From an uncultured Akkermansia sp. (GTDB taxonomy: Bacteria > Verrucomicrobiota > Verrucomicrobiia > Verrucomicrobiales > Akkermansiaceae): a stretch of 9,092 nt of DNA. The notes below the pieces were generated by a model. The model was given only the letters and a program-made list of their open reading frames with translations. It searched no databases and had not been told where the DNA came from. The DNA lies in the NCBI GenBank assembly GCA_900766865.1, contig CAAFXA010000330.1, forward strand, positions 1 to 9,092, written 5' to 3'. This document shows, piece after piece, positions 1 through 5,983 of the stretch. The position numbers and the translations under genes were made by a program. Positions within the stretch are counted from its first letter, which is position 1. Every line of letters starts with the position of its first letter.

Positions 1-890
1 GCAGCACAATAAATGTAGCGCCCCTCCACAGAAGGCAGCGATTCCGCATTACCCGGAGCCAGGCAGACCCCCACCCCACCCGCGGCCAATACGCAGAGGG
101 CTGCAACGGCCACCCTCTGTATCGTGCGGCGCAGTTTTCGCTGGGCACGCTTGTTCTCCACCCTCAGCGCCACCGTGCGAGAGCCAAAGCTCGACACCTC
201 ATCGCGTGTCAGAAGCGGCGCCGTCTGCTCCAGAATACCGCTGGCTGTAGCAGCAGTGGAAATCCAGTCCAGATACGCTCCTTCGTAGCCATCCCGAATC
301 CAATTCACCAGCGTGGCCACGCGAGTCTGCCCCGCTTCGTTCTGTGGCAGTACAGGCACCAGGGCATCGGCCAGGGCCTTCATCTGCTCCGGCAATTGCT
401 CCGGGCTACTCTCCCCGGGCAACACCGGGGAAAGGAAACGGACACTCTCCCCATGCACAAAGATAGAATCCGCACGCAGTTGCCCCATGCAGATATTTTT
501 TTCCTGAGCGGCAGCATACAATTCTGCAGCGGCAGCAATCACCTTACAAGCCTGAGTGGTGCTCAGATGCTTACCAGCACGCGCCATCTGCACCAGGCTG
601 GTACCCTCCGGCTGCTCATGGGTGAGGAACCAGATATTGCCGGACATCATAGACTCCAGCACATGGCTCAGGTACGGAAGCTCTGCAGCGCTCTTGGCTC
701 GCACCATCCGCAGGAAAAAGTCCACTGTAGCTTTATCGCAGCCGGGGCTCAGCACCTGCACCACTACGCCACGCTCTACATGACTCTGGGTAGCCAGATA
801 GAGCTCTGTAATGCTGTGCCTGCCCAACAACTCCGTCAGGGTGTAAACACCCAGGCGCGTCGGCAGGTTCTCGAAATCTGGTTGTGACAT
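1..890 (-). CDS. Membrane-anchored pseudokinase-like protein, N-terminal 296 residues (C-terminus beyond window edge)
   Basis: The frame opens with ATG at 888-890 and stays open to the window edge, so the C-terminal part is missing. Residues 14-48 resemble the N-lobe of a Hanks-type Ser/Thr kinase (YTLTELLG, then ELYLA), but the key residues are gone. The glycine loop reads LGRHSITELYLA. The VAIK-type lysine is replaced by Gln (VVVQVL, 43-48). The catalytic-loop equivalent (GQLRADSIFV, 136-145) lacks HRD, and DFG is replaced by LSP (153-155). A basic stretch (247-259) precedes one TM helix at about 260-277, so the kinase-like part should be cytoplasmic and the missing part periplasmic. It starts 22 bases after the stop of the upstream gene, with no visible SD, and is probably co-transcribed with it. 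It is more likely a binding or scaffold protein than an active kinase. The kinase relationship is my inference from motif layout, and the function is unknown. Confidence 0.72.
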   Translation of the reverse strand, partial: MSQPDFENLPTRLGVYTLTELLGRHSITELYLATQSHVERGVVVQVLSPGCDKATVDFFLRMVRAKSAAELPYLSHVLESMMSGNIWFLTHEQPEGTSLVQMARAGKHLSTTQACKVIAAAAELYAAAQEKNICMGQLRADSIFVHGESVRFLSPVLPGESSPEQLPEQMKALADALVPVLPQNEAGQTRVATLVNWIRDGYEGAYLDWISTAATASGILEQTAPLLTRDEVSSFGSRTVALRVENKRAQRKLRRTIQRVAVAALCVLAAGGVGVCLAPGNAESLPSVEGRYIYCA

Positions 891-912
891 GTTATTAACG
901 TACAGTAAATTA

Positions 913-2349
913 TCAGGAAGGATCTATTTCTTCGATGAAGCGGGAAAAGGGAGTTGCCTCGTCCCCCTCTGTCGGTGCCGATTCTTCAGCGGGCACCTCG
1001 TCTTCTGTAGGCAGCGGGAGCTCATCATCCGTAAACTCCGGTACCAGCCCATCATCCGGCGCAAGGCCATCGTCCGGCAGCAGACCGGATGAAACAGCTG
1101 TGTGCAGCTGAGCCTGTGCCGCACGGGCGTCCAGCATCTGTTCATGCAGCACCAGTGCTGAGGGGGTGCTCATGCAGTCCAGCGGCTCGCCACGGTAGTA
1201 AAGCTTGGCTGTATAGCCATAGTAGCGGCGGGAGCCATACGCGCCCTGCTCCTCATCTGTCAGCAAAGGCAAATTGTAGGTTACGATGAGGTTTTCCTCG
1301 TAATTTTCGAAGCTCTGGGTAGTGTTCTCCCAGCGCATCTGCGGTTTCACAGAGGAGAACTCAATCTTGCGATTGTTGACCAGCACAAAGAAACGCAGAC
1401 GAATCAGGATATCCTCCACCCGCACCTCTTCCCCGGGAGCCAGCAGAATGGGCAGACGCAGCGTCACGCTGTCACCACCATAATCATCGTAGGTATGGGT
1501 GAGAAGTGGCGCACCGAAGGAAAGCTTACCACGCATGGCAGAGGGTTGCTCCATACCATAGGTCAGGCGACGGGATGCCCGCTCAAAATACTTGCCGGCA
1601 TGGTCACGCTGGCGGAAAACGCGGGTGTAATAGTCGCGTGCCTTCTCCGGATTAAGCAGTTTATCATAAGCCATGCCGTAGTAGTACAGCGTGGCCGGAT
1701 ACTCCGGGGCAATACTGCTGGCCTGCTCCAGACACAGCACACACAGGCGCATATCCCCGCCTACCATGGCCGCCACTGCCTTGCGAATCAGGGCGTCCAG
1801 CTCCTCTGTATCCTCCGGGCTCAGCTTGTTGCCCTGGGCATCCACCGGCTCCGAAGCAGAGGGGGCAGAGGGTGTCGCAGCAGTAGAATCTGCGGCCGGT
1901 GCCAGGTCCGGCAGCTCCCCCGTTGCCTCAAAGACGATAGTCTCCACATCCCGCGGGCGCAGGGGCGGCGCACCATCCCCGGGCGTAGTTTCCGGCTGTT
2001 CCGTGGTAGTTGCAGCAGTAGCCCCGATATCGGCAGCGCCATCGCTCTGTGCGCGCAATTGCTCCCCGAAGGCCTGAGCCTCCACCGCAGCCATATACAC
2101 GCGCGAGGCCTGTTCTGTGCGCTCGGCAGCTTGCTCCAACTTGCGTACCACGCCTATGCCCAGCACACACAGCTCTGCCACAATAAGCAGGGAGAGACTA
2201 CACACCACGAAACGGCGGGAGCAAAGCGCCCCTGCCGTCCTCCTCAGCGCACGCGCCACCTGCCGCCCGGCTTTTGCGGGACAGAAGCGCAGGCTGCTAC
2301 GAGCAGCCTCAGCCAGCCTGGCTGCTTTTCTCAGGAATTTCGTATTCAA
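913..2349 (-). CDS. Single-TM protein with TPR-like segment and acidic tail, function unknown
   Basis: I chose the TTG at 2347-2349 (478 aa) because GGGAG stands six bases before it; a GTG at 2404-2406 would add 19 residues and lengthen the overlap with the preceding gene from 41 to 98 bases. Numbering from the TTG, a strongly basic N-terminus is followed by a TM helix at about 46-68, then a short helical stretch and an Ala/Thr/Pro/Glu-rich linker (about 100-180). A TPR-like helical segment follows at about 181-263, containing SSIAPEYPATLYYYGMAYDK and NPEKARDYYTRVF. Residues about 275-390 look beta-rich (LTLRLPI-type strands, tyrosine-rich end). The C-terminal ~55 residues are acidic and contain a short repeat, DDGLAP-DDGLVP. 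The topology predicts a basic cytoplasmic tail and a large periplasmic part. Translational overlap with the gene before it and 22 bases to the gene after it suggest an operon. I do not recognise the family. Confidence 0.8.
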   Translation of the reverse strand: MNTKFLRKAARLAEAARSSLRFCPAKAGRQVARALRRTAGALCSRRFVVCSLSLLIVAELCVLGIGVVRKLEQAAERTEQASRVYMAAVEAQAFGEQLRAQSDGAADIGATAATTTEQPETTPGDGAPPLRPRDVETIVFEATGELPDLAPAADSTAATPSAPSASEPVDAQGNKLSPEDTEELDALIRKAVAAMVGGDMRLCVLCLEQASSIAPEYPATLYYYGMAYDKLLNPEKARDYYTRVFRQRDHAGKYFERASRRLTYGMEQPSAMRGKLSFGAPLLTHTYDDYGGDSVTLRLPILLAPGEEVRVEDILIRLRFFVLVNNRKIEFSSVKPQMRWENTTQSFENYEENLIVTYNLPLLTDEEQGAYGSRRYYGYTAKLYYRGEPLDCMSTPSALVLHEQMLDARAAQAQLHTAVSSGLLPDDGLAPDDGLVPEFTDDELPLPTEDEVPAEESAPTEGDEATPFSRFIEEIDPS

Positions 2350-3115
2350 TGATTTCTCCCTTGTATTGAGCCAGCACAGCCTGCATAAAAGTCTCCGCCG
2401 GCTCACCCTTTGCCTTGTTAAATCCTCCGTAGGTCATGCCATCCACGCGCACCTTGCCCCCCTTCACGCGGAAGTAGGCCACACCTTTAAAGCCCGGCCC
2501 CCACTGGCGCAGGTCGATGCTCTGAATATCTGCCACAGAAAACTGCTGCCCGGCGGCTGTCACCATATCCCCCTCCAGAGCCAACACGCGCCCGGCAGTG
2601 CGAAACGCAAAATATAACAAAACGCACCCCAGCAAAGAAAACACCCCACCCGCTATCCACTGCTCGCGAATAGCCGCTGTATCATATGCGTGCTCACCAG
2701 GCTTTATCGGGAAATGCATGCGCTTGCTGTATGCAGCCCAGCAGTCGCTCCAGCCACGGCTCATAGCTGCGTGGTCCAGCACCTCCCGGGGGCAGCTGTG
2801 GGCAGCCTCACAATTTGCCGGCAGCGGATAGCAGGTCTCGCCCTCCACCACCATCAGCTCACCATCCCGCGTCTCCGTCTTCAACAGAGGGGTACCGGCC
2901 AACTCCGCACCCCAGCTCCCGCCATCGGCACGCATGGCCTTCTGCCCCAGCTCAGCAAAAGCCTTAAAGGAACAGATAGCCTCATTCTTCTGCCGATAAC
3001 CGGTATGGCCATCATAGAAAAAATACACGGCAAAACCAAGCAACGCGGCCACCACGACACCAAATCGCACGAAGGTATCTCCCGTAGGTCTGCACTCTAT
3101 CTTAACTTTATCCAT
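2309..3115 (-). CDS. Two-TM membrane protein with PH-like C-terminal domain, function unknown
   Basis: First gene of the minus-strand membrane operon. I use the ATG at 3113-3115 (268 aa). An in-frame ATG at 3131-3133 and a TTG at 3149-3151 are possible, but a candidate promoter overlaps both. Numbered from the chosen start, TM1 is at about 17-34 (FGVVVAALLGFAVYFFY). A middle, probably periplasmic region (35-152) contains five cysteines. TM2 is at about 154-172, and the C-terminal ~95 residues are cytoplasmic and beta-rich: ALEGDMVTAAGQQFSVADIQ, then SIDLRQWGPGFKGVAYFRV. That pattern (strand, 'address' loop, SIDLR.W...GVAYF) resembles the small PH-like domains found behind TM helices in bacterial membrane proteins; this likeness is inference. 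The end overlaps the next gene by 41 bases, which argues for translational coupling. The function is unknown. Confidence 0.82.
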   Translation of the reverse strand: MDKVKIECRPTGDTFVRFGVVVAALLGFAVYFFYDGHTGYRQKNEAICSFKAFAELGQKAMRADGGSWGAELAGTPLLKTETRDGELMVVEGETCYPLPANCEAAHSCPREVLDHAAMSRGWSDCWAAYSKRMHFPIKPGEHAYDTAAIREQWIAGGVFSLLGCVLLYFAFRTAGRVLALEGDMVTAAGQQFSVADIQSIDLRQWGPGFKGVAYFRVKGGKVRVDGMTYGGFNKAKGEPAETFMQAVLAQYKGEIIEYEIPEKSSQAG

Positions 3116-3121
3116 GTGCCT

Positions 3122-3157
3122 GTACTCTAGCATATTTCCCGGCTCTTGCAAAGTCAG
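3122..3157 (-). promoter_or_regulatory. Candidate promoter of the membrane operon
   Basis: On the minus strand CTGACT (3152-3157) and TATGCT (3129-3134) are separated by 17 bases, each matching the sigma-70 consensus at four of six positions. The expected start point near 3122 would leave a leader of only about seven bases before the ATG at 3113-3115. It would also exclude the two earlier in-frame start codons. The match is moderate and could be chance. Confidence 0.3.
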
Positions 3158-3411
3158 AAATGCTCGCGCGCGCAGGAATATCGCGTCAGTTCGCCATCCG
3201 CCGGAGAATTGATGCGCGAAATCGGCTGGCCTTGCAAAGCACGGCTACCCTATGCAAGCGAACGCGCCTGCCAGAGCGTCTTGTCTCGGCAAAACTTTAG
3301 CGGAGAGGGAAGCCCCAAGGGCAAAGACGGGAACCGGGCGTTCACACCATCCCTCGGAATTCGCATGTCACCCCTCTGCAACTCCCGTTTATCGCAGATA
3401 CTCCGCAAACA
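3152..3411. other. Intergenic stretch with no confident gene
   Basis: About 260 bases between the membrane operon and the hpf terminator. I see no tRNA, rRNA or recognised small RNA fold. The nonamer CTTGCAAAG occurs twice (3144-3152 and 3231-3239), and an alternating CG run lies at 3164-3172. A 38-codon ORF on the minus strand (3250-3366) is listed separately. The sequence has the GC-rich look of its surroundings and could be a decayed gene or an intergenic repeat. Confidence 0.5.
3250..3366 (-). CDS. Possible 38-residue small protein ORF
   Basis: ATG at 3364-3366 is preceded by GAGGGG four bases upstream, a plausible ribosome binding site. The frame runs 38 codons to TAG at 3250-3252. The product starts MRIPRDGVNA and ends TLWQARSLA; it is basic, proline-rich at residues 13-22, has a single cysteine and no membrane segment. 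It lies just past the hpf terminator on the same strand. Short ORFs with an SD-like purine run arise by chance in GC-rich DNA, so coding status is unproven. It may instead mark a repeated intergenic element. Confidence 0.22.
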   Translation of the reverse strand: MRIPRDGVNARFPSLPLGLPSPLKFCRDKTLWQARSLA

Positions 3412-3438
3412 GAAGCCCGGCCATTTTCATGGCCGGGC
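3411..3438 (-). terminator. Rho-independent-type terminator of hpf
   Basis: A perfect 10-bp stem with arms at 3415-3424 and 3429-3438 (gcccggccat / atggccgggc) encloses a 4-base loop. It lies 33 bases past the hpf stop codon. On the minus strand it is followed by TTCTGTTTG, a modest T-rich tract. The very stable stem fits transcription termination for hpf and would insulate the membrane operon that follows on the same strand. Confidence 0.75.
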
Positions 3439-3471
3439 ATGTTACCGATAAAGAATCGGCCCCTGTCAACC

Positions 3472-4074
3472 TTACGCCTTCAGCTCGCTGCCAAGCTCGA
3501 TGATGGAATACTCGCCCGGACGCAGGCGGTAAACAATCTGCAGCACATTGCGGCGGGCATTGCGATACAGCACAAAGGGCTTGCCGGAGATTTCCAGCTC
3601 CATAATGGCATCTTCCTTGTACATGGTCTTGAGGTCGTAGCCCTCGCGGGAAATACGCACAGGCTTGGGATCCTCCGGGGCGTCAAAATCCTCGTAATCC
3701 AGAATATCCTCCTCGTACACCTTCTCCTCCAGTGTGCGAATGCTCTTGGAACGGTGCGGGCGGAAGTGCTTCATGAGGCGGGTCTTGTGCTTGCGCATGC
3801 GGCGCATGATCTTGGTCACCGTCTCATCGATAGCGGCATAAAGATCCGGACCCACAGTGGAGGCCTGAATGGTTATATGGTCTGCACAGAAAAGAACAAT
3901 TTCTGCCATCTGGCGGTCTTTCTGTACATCTACTACTACTCGCGCCTCCACGATTTTGGGATAATCGATATGGATGGACTGAATCTTCTTCGTGGCGAAA
4001 TCACGAATAGCATCCGTCACATCTACATGACGGCCGGTCACGACAACGTTGGTATCAACATTTGATGTCTGCAT
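3472..4074 (-). CDS. hpf: Long-form ribosome hibernation promoting factor
   Basis: This 200-aa protein has the two-part layout of long HPF. The N-terminal HPF/YfiA (S30AE) domain at about 7-105 contains VTGRHVDVTDAIRDFATKKI and the basic C-terminal helix of that domain (KIMRRMRKHKTRL, 88-100). A charged acidic linker covers about 106-138. The C-terminal dimerisation domain (139-195) carries the familiar pattern MELEISGKPFVLYRNARRN followed by VYRLRPGEYSIIEL. In the cytoplasm such proteins bind the 30S decoding region and pair 70S ribosomes into inactive 100S dimers during slow growth. The ATG at 4072-4074 is supported by a strong AAGGAGG eight bases upstream. The gene is divergent from hemL, has its own promoter region and a strong terminator, and so is probably monocistronic. 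Length and domains are normal for the family. Confidence 0.96.
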   Translation of the reverse strand: MQTSNVDTNVVVTGRHVDVTDAIRDFATKKIQSIHIDYPKIVEARVVVDVQKDRQMAEIVLFCADHITIQASTVGPDLYAAIDETVTKIMRRMRKHKTRLMKHFRPHRSKSIRTLEEKVYEEDILDYEDFDAPEDPKPVRISREGYDLKTMYKEDAIMELEISGKPFVLYRNARRNVLQIVYRLRPGEYSIIELGSELKA

Positions 4075-4082
4075 GGTTAGTA

Positions 4083-4089
4083 CCTCCTT
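4083..4089 (-). promoter_or_regulatory. Strong Shine-Dalgarno of hpf
   Basis: AAGGAGG on the minus strand, eight bases before the hpf ATG. It contrasts with hemL and the genes behind it, none of which has a recognisable SD. Confidence 0.85.
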
Positions 4090-4153
4090 CTATGGTTGTT
4101 TGGTTGTTTCTTGCAGCATCGGTGCGAACAATACACCTTTCTGCAATATTCAT

Positions 4154-4180
4154 AGTATACCTGTATTTCGAGAAATGCAA
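4154..4180 (-). promoter_or_regulatory. Candidate hpf promoter
   Basis: On the minus strand TATACT (4154-4159) matches the -10 consensus at five of six positions. TTGCAT (4175-4180) lies upstream with a short 15-base spacer; shifting the -35 by one or two bases gives weaker boxes with normal spacing. A run of seven Ts and flanking AT-rich sequence (about 4180-4207) could act as an UP element. The predicted start near 4147 gives a leader of about 70 bases. Confidence 0.45.
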
Positions 4181-4221
4181 TAAAAAAATTGAAGAAAAAC
4201 AAAAAAAGGCATGTCTCAGAC

Positions 4222-4250
4222 TTGCGTGCCACAGCACATGAGGGTATACT
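4222..4250 (+). promoter_or_regulatory. Candidate hemL promoter placing the transcript start at the ATG
   Basis: TTGCGT (4222-4227), a 17-base spacer, then TATACT (4245-4250). The -10 box is strong (five of six) and the -35 weak (three of six). The base expected to start transcription, about seven past the -10, is 4257, the A of the hemL start codon. No SD lies at a usable distance (AGGG ends 12 bases before the ATG), so the mRNA may be leaderless. Confidence 0.5.
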
Positions 4251-4256
4251 ACCCCC

Positions 4257-5537
4257 ATGCCGATATCTGACGAACTCTTTGAGCGTGCATGCCGGGTGAT
4301 TCCCGGCGGTGTGAATTCCCCCGTACGAGCCTTCCGCCGCCTGGGTCGCGCCCCGTTTTTTGTGACTCGCGCCGCAGGTGCTCACCTGTGGGATGAGGAC
4401 GGGCGCCAATACATCGACTACGTCGGTACCTGGGGACCGGCCATTCTGGGCCATGCCCCGCAGAGCGTCATCTCCGCTGTGCAGGCAGCCGTGCCCGCCG
4501 GGCTGGGATACGGCATCCCGACCCGCATCGAGGTGGACATGGCAGAAACCATCTGCAGCTGGATTCCCTCCATACAGAAAGTGCGCATGACCAACAGCGG
4601 CACAGAGGCCACCATGAGCGCCGTGCGCCTGGCTCGTGGCTACACAGGCCGCAAGTATATCATCAAGTTTACCGGCTGTTACCACGGGCATGTGGACAGC
4701 CTGCTGGTGGCTGCTGGCAGCGGCGCCCTCACCCATGGCGAGCCGGACAGCGCAGGCGTGCCTGCCGAGTTCGCAGCCCTCACCCTCGCCCTGCCCTACA
4801 ACAACCCCGAGGCCGTACGCCGCGCCTTTGCACAATACCCCGGGCAGATTGCCGCCATCATCGTAGAGCCCTATCCCGGCAATGCCGGCTTCTACCTGCC
4901 GGAGCCGGGCTACCTGGAGTTCCTGCGCGACATCACCGCCCGGGAAGGAGCACTGCTCATCTTCGATGAAGTAATGACCGGCTTCCGCATCTCCCCCGCA
5001 GGCGTACAGGGCAAGCACAACATCACCCCGGACCTCACCACTCTGGGCAAAATCATCGGCGGCGGCCTGCCCGTAGGCGCCTTTGGCGGACGGGCAGACA
5101 TCATGGACTGCGTGAGCCCCCTCGGCCCCGTGTACCAGGCAGGCACCCTCAGCGGCAACCCTGTTGCCATGGCCGCCGGTCTGGCTCAACTGCGCGAGCT
5201 GCTGGCCACCGATGCCTACACACGGCTGGAGGCCCTCGGCGCACGGCTGGAAGAAGGCGTGCGAGCCGCCCTGGCAGACTGCGGCACCCCCTACTGCTTC
5301 AAGCGCAGCGGCTCTATGTTCTGCCTCTTCTTCACCACACAGGAGGACGTTAAGAATCTGGACGACGCCACCACGGCAGATTTCGACACCTGGCGCCGCT
5401 TCTTCCTGTCCATGCTGGAGCAGGGCATCTACACCGCCCCCTCACCCTTCGAGACAGGCTTCATCTCCACCGCCCACACAGAGGCGGACATCGATGCCAC
5501 CGTGGCCGCCATCCGCCGCTCCCTGCGGAGCCTGTAA
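4257..5537 (+). CDS. hemL: Glutamate-1-semialdehyde 2,1-aminomutase
   Basis: This 426-aa PLP enzyme has the usual HemL length and complete active-site landmarks. They include PGGVNSPVRAF (16-26), the phosphate-binding NSGTEATMSAVRLARG (113-128), and YHGHVD (142-147). IFDEVMTGFR (235-244) supplies the Asp that contacts the PLP pyridine nitrogen. TLGKIIGGGLPVGAFGG (262-278) contains the Schiff-base Lys265, and AGTLSGNPVAMAAG follows at 295-308. The C-terminus GIYTAPSPFETGFISTAHTEADIDAT matches the family. It converts glutamate-1-semialdehyde to 5-aminolevulinate in the cytoplasm, the last step of the C5 route to haem and other tetrapyrroles. The start was chosen because PISDELFERA is the normal HemL N-terminus. 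It is divergent from hpf and followed closely by two genes of unknown function. No sign of damage. Confidence 0.97.
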   Translation: MPISDELFERACRVIPGGVNSPVRAFRRLGRAPFFVTRAAGAHLWDEDGRQYIDYVGTWGPAILGHAPQSVISAVQAAVPAGLGYGIPTRIEVDMAETICSWIPSIQKVRMTNSGTEATMSAVRLARGYTGRKYIIKFTGCYHGHVDSLLVAAGSGALTHGEPDSAGVPAEFAALTLALPYNNPEAVRRAFAQYPGQIAAIIVEPYPGNAGFYLPEPGYLEFLRDITAREGALLIFDEVMTGFRISPAGVQGKHNITPDLTTLGKIIGGGLPVGAFGGRADIMDCVSPLGPVYQAGTLSGNPVAMAAGLAQLRELLATDAYTRLEALGARLEEGVRAALADCGTPYCFKRSGSMFCLFFTTQEDVKNLDDATTADFDTWRRFFLSMLEQGIYTAPSPFETGFISTAHTEADIDATVAAIRRSLRSL

Positions 5538-5566
5538 GCCACATCGCAACTCTGCAGCCTAAACTC

Positions 5567-5959
5567 ATGCTCGACAACATCCGCGCCGTTATTCAGAATT
5601 TTCAGAACGACCCGCTGTTCGGCAACAGCGAGTTCTGGGCGTGCATACTGGCCACCCTCGTTGCCGCCTTCTTCATCATAGGCATGGCCATAGGCTTCAA
5701 CTGGTTATGCTACTCGTTCTGGGTTCCGTTCTGGGGTGCCGTCGCTACCGCCTTCCGCTGGTGCGTCACCCTGCCCTGGCGCCTCATCCGCCGGGGCTGG
5801 CGAAAAATCTCCGGCAAAGCCACCCCAACCACCAAACACCGCCCCGGCCGGACCTGCACCACAACAGAAACCTATTCCAGCACCTTCATTTCAACAGAAT
5901 CCGGCCATACCTCCCACTACACCCGCACACGAAAAAGCAGCATCAACATCAAACTTTAA
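5567..5959 (+). CDS. Small membrane protein, function unknown
   Basis: This 130-aa protein starts 29 bases after hemL. Residues 1-22 are polar. Residues about 23-47 form a hydrophobic helix (FWACILATLVAAFFIIGMAIGF), and a second aromatic-rich hydrophobic stretch at about 48-70 contains five tryptophans or phenylalanines. A basic patch (RLIRRGWRK, 72-80) follows, suggesting a cytoplasmic side. The last 45 residues are Thr/Ser-rich and end KSSINIKL. No SD precedes the ATG. I kept this frame over the overlapping proline-rich frame at 5736-5966 because C/G dominates its third codon positions through to the stop, as in hemL. Only 24 bases separate it from the next gene, so the three genes may be co-transcribed. 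I do not recognise a family. Confidence 0.62.
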   Translation: MLDNIRAVIQNFQNDPLFGNSEFWACILATLVAAFFIIGMAIGFNWLCYSFWVPFWGAVATAFRWCVTLPWRLIRRGWRKISGKATPTTKHRPGRTCTTTETYSSTFISTESGHTSHYTRTRKSSINIKL

Positions 5960-5983
5960 ACATTAAACTCCCCATCTACCTCC

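Noticed and set aside
396..887. 163-aa plus-strand open frame
   Set aside because: Antisense to the pseudokinase-like gene, whose minus-strand frame is open for 296 codons with normal codon use and a TM helix.
1036..1087. Short DNA repeat encoding DDGLAP-DDGLVP
   Set aside because: Only two imperfect copies inside an acidic coding tail; a normal low-complexity feature rather than a separate repeat element.
1495..2352. 285-aa plus-strand open frame
   Set aside because: Antisense shadow of the TPR-like membrane protein; low-complexity His/Arg/Cys-rich translation with no domain logic.
4077..5189. Long 370-aa open frame on the minus strand opposite hemL
   Set aside because: It lies almost wholly antisense to a confident hemL gene and is Gly/Ala/His-rich, as shadow frames of GC-rich genes are. 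It also runs through the hemL/hpf promoter region.
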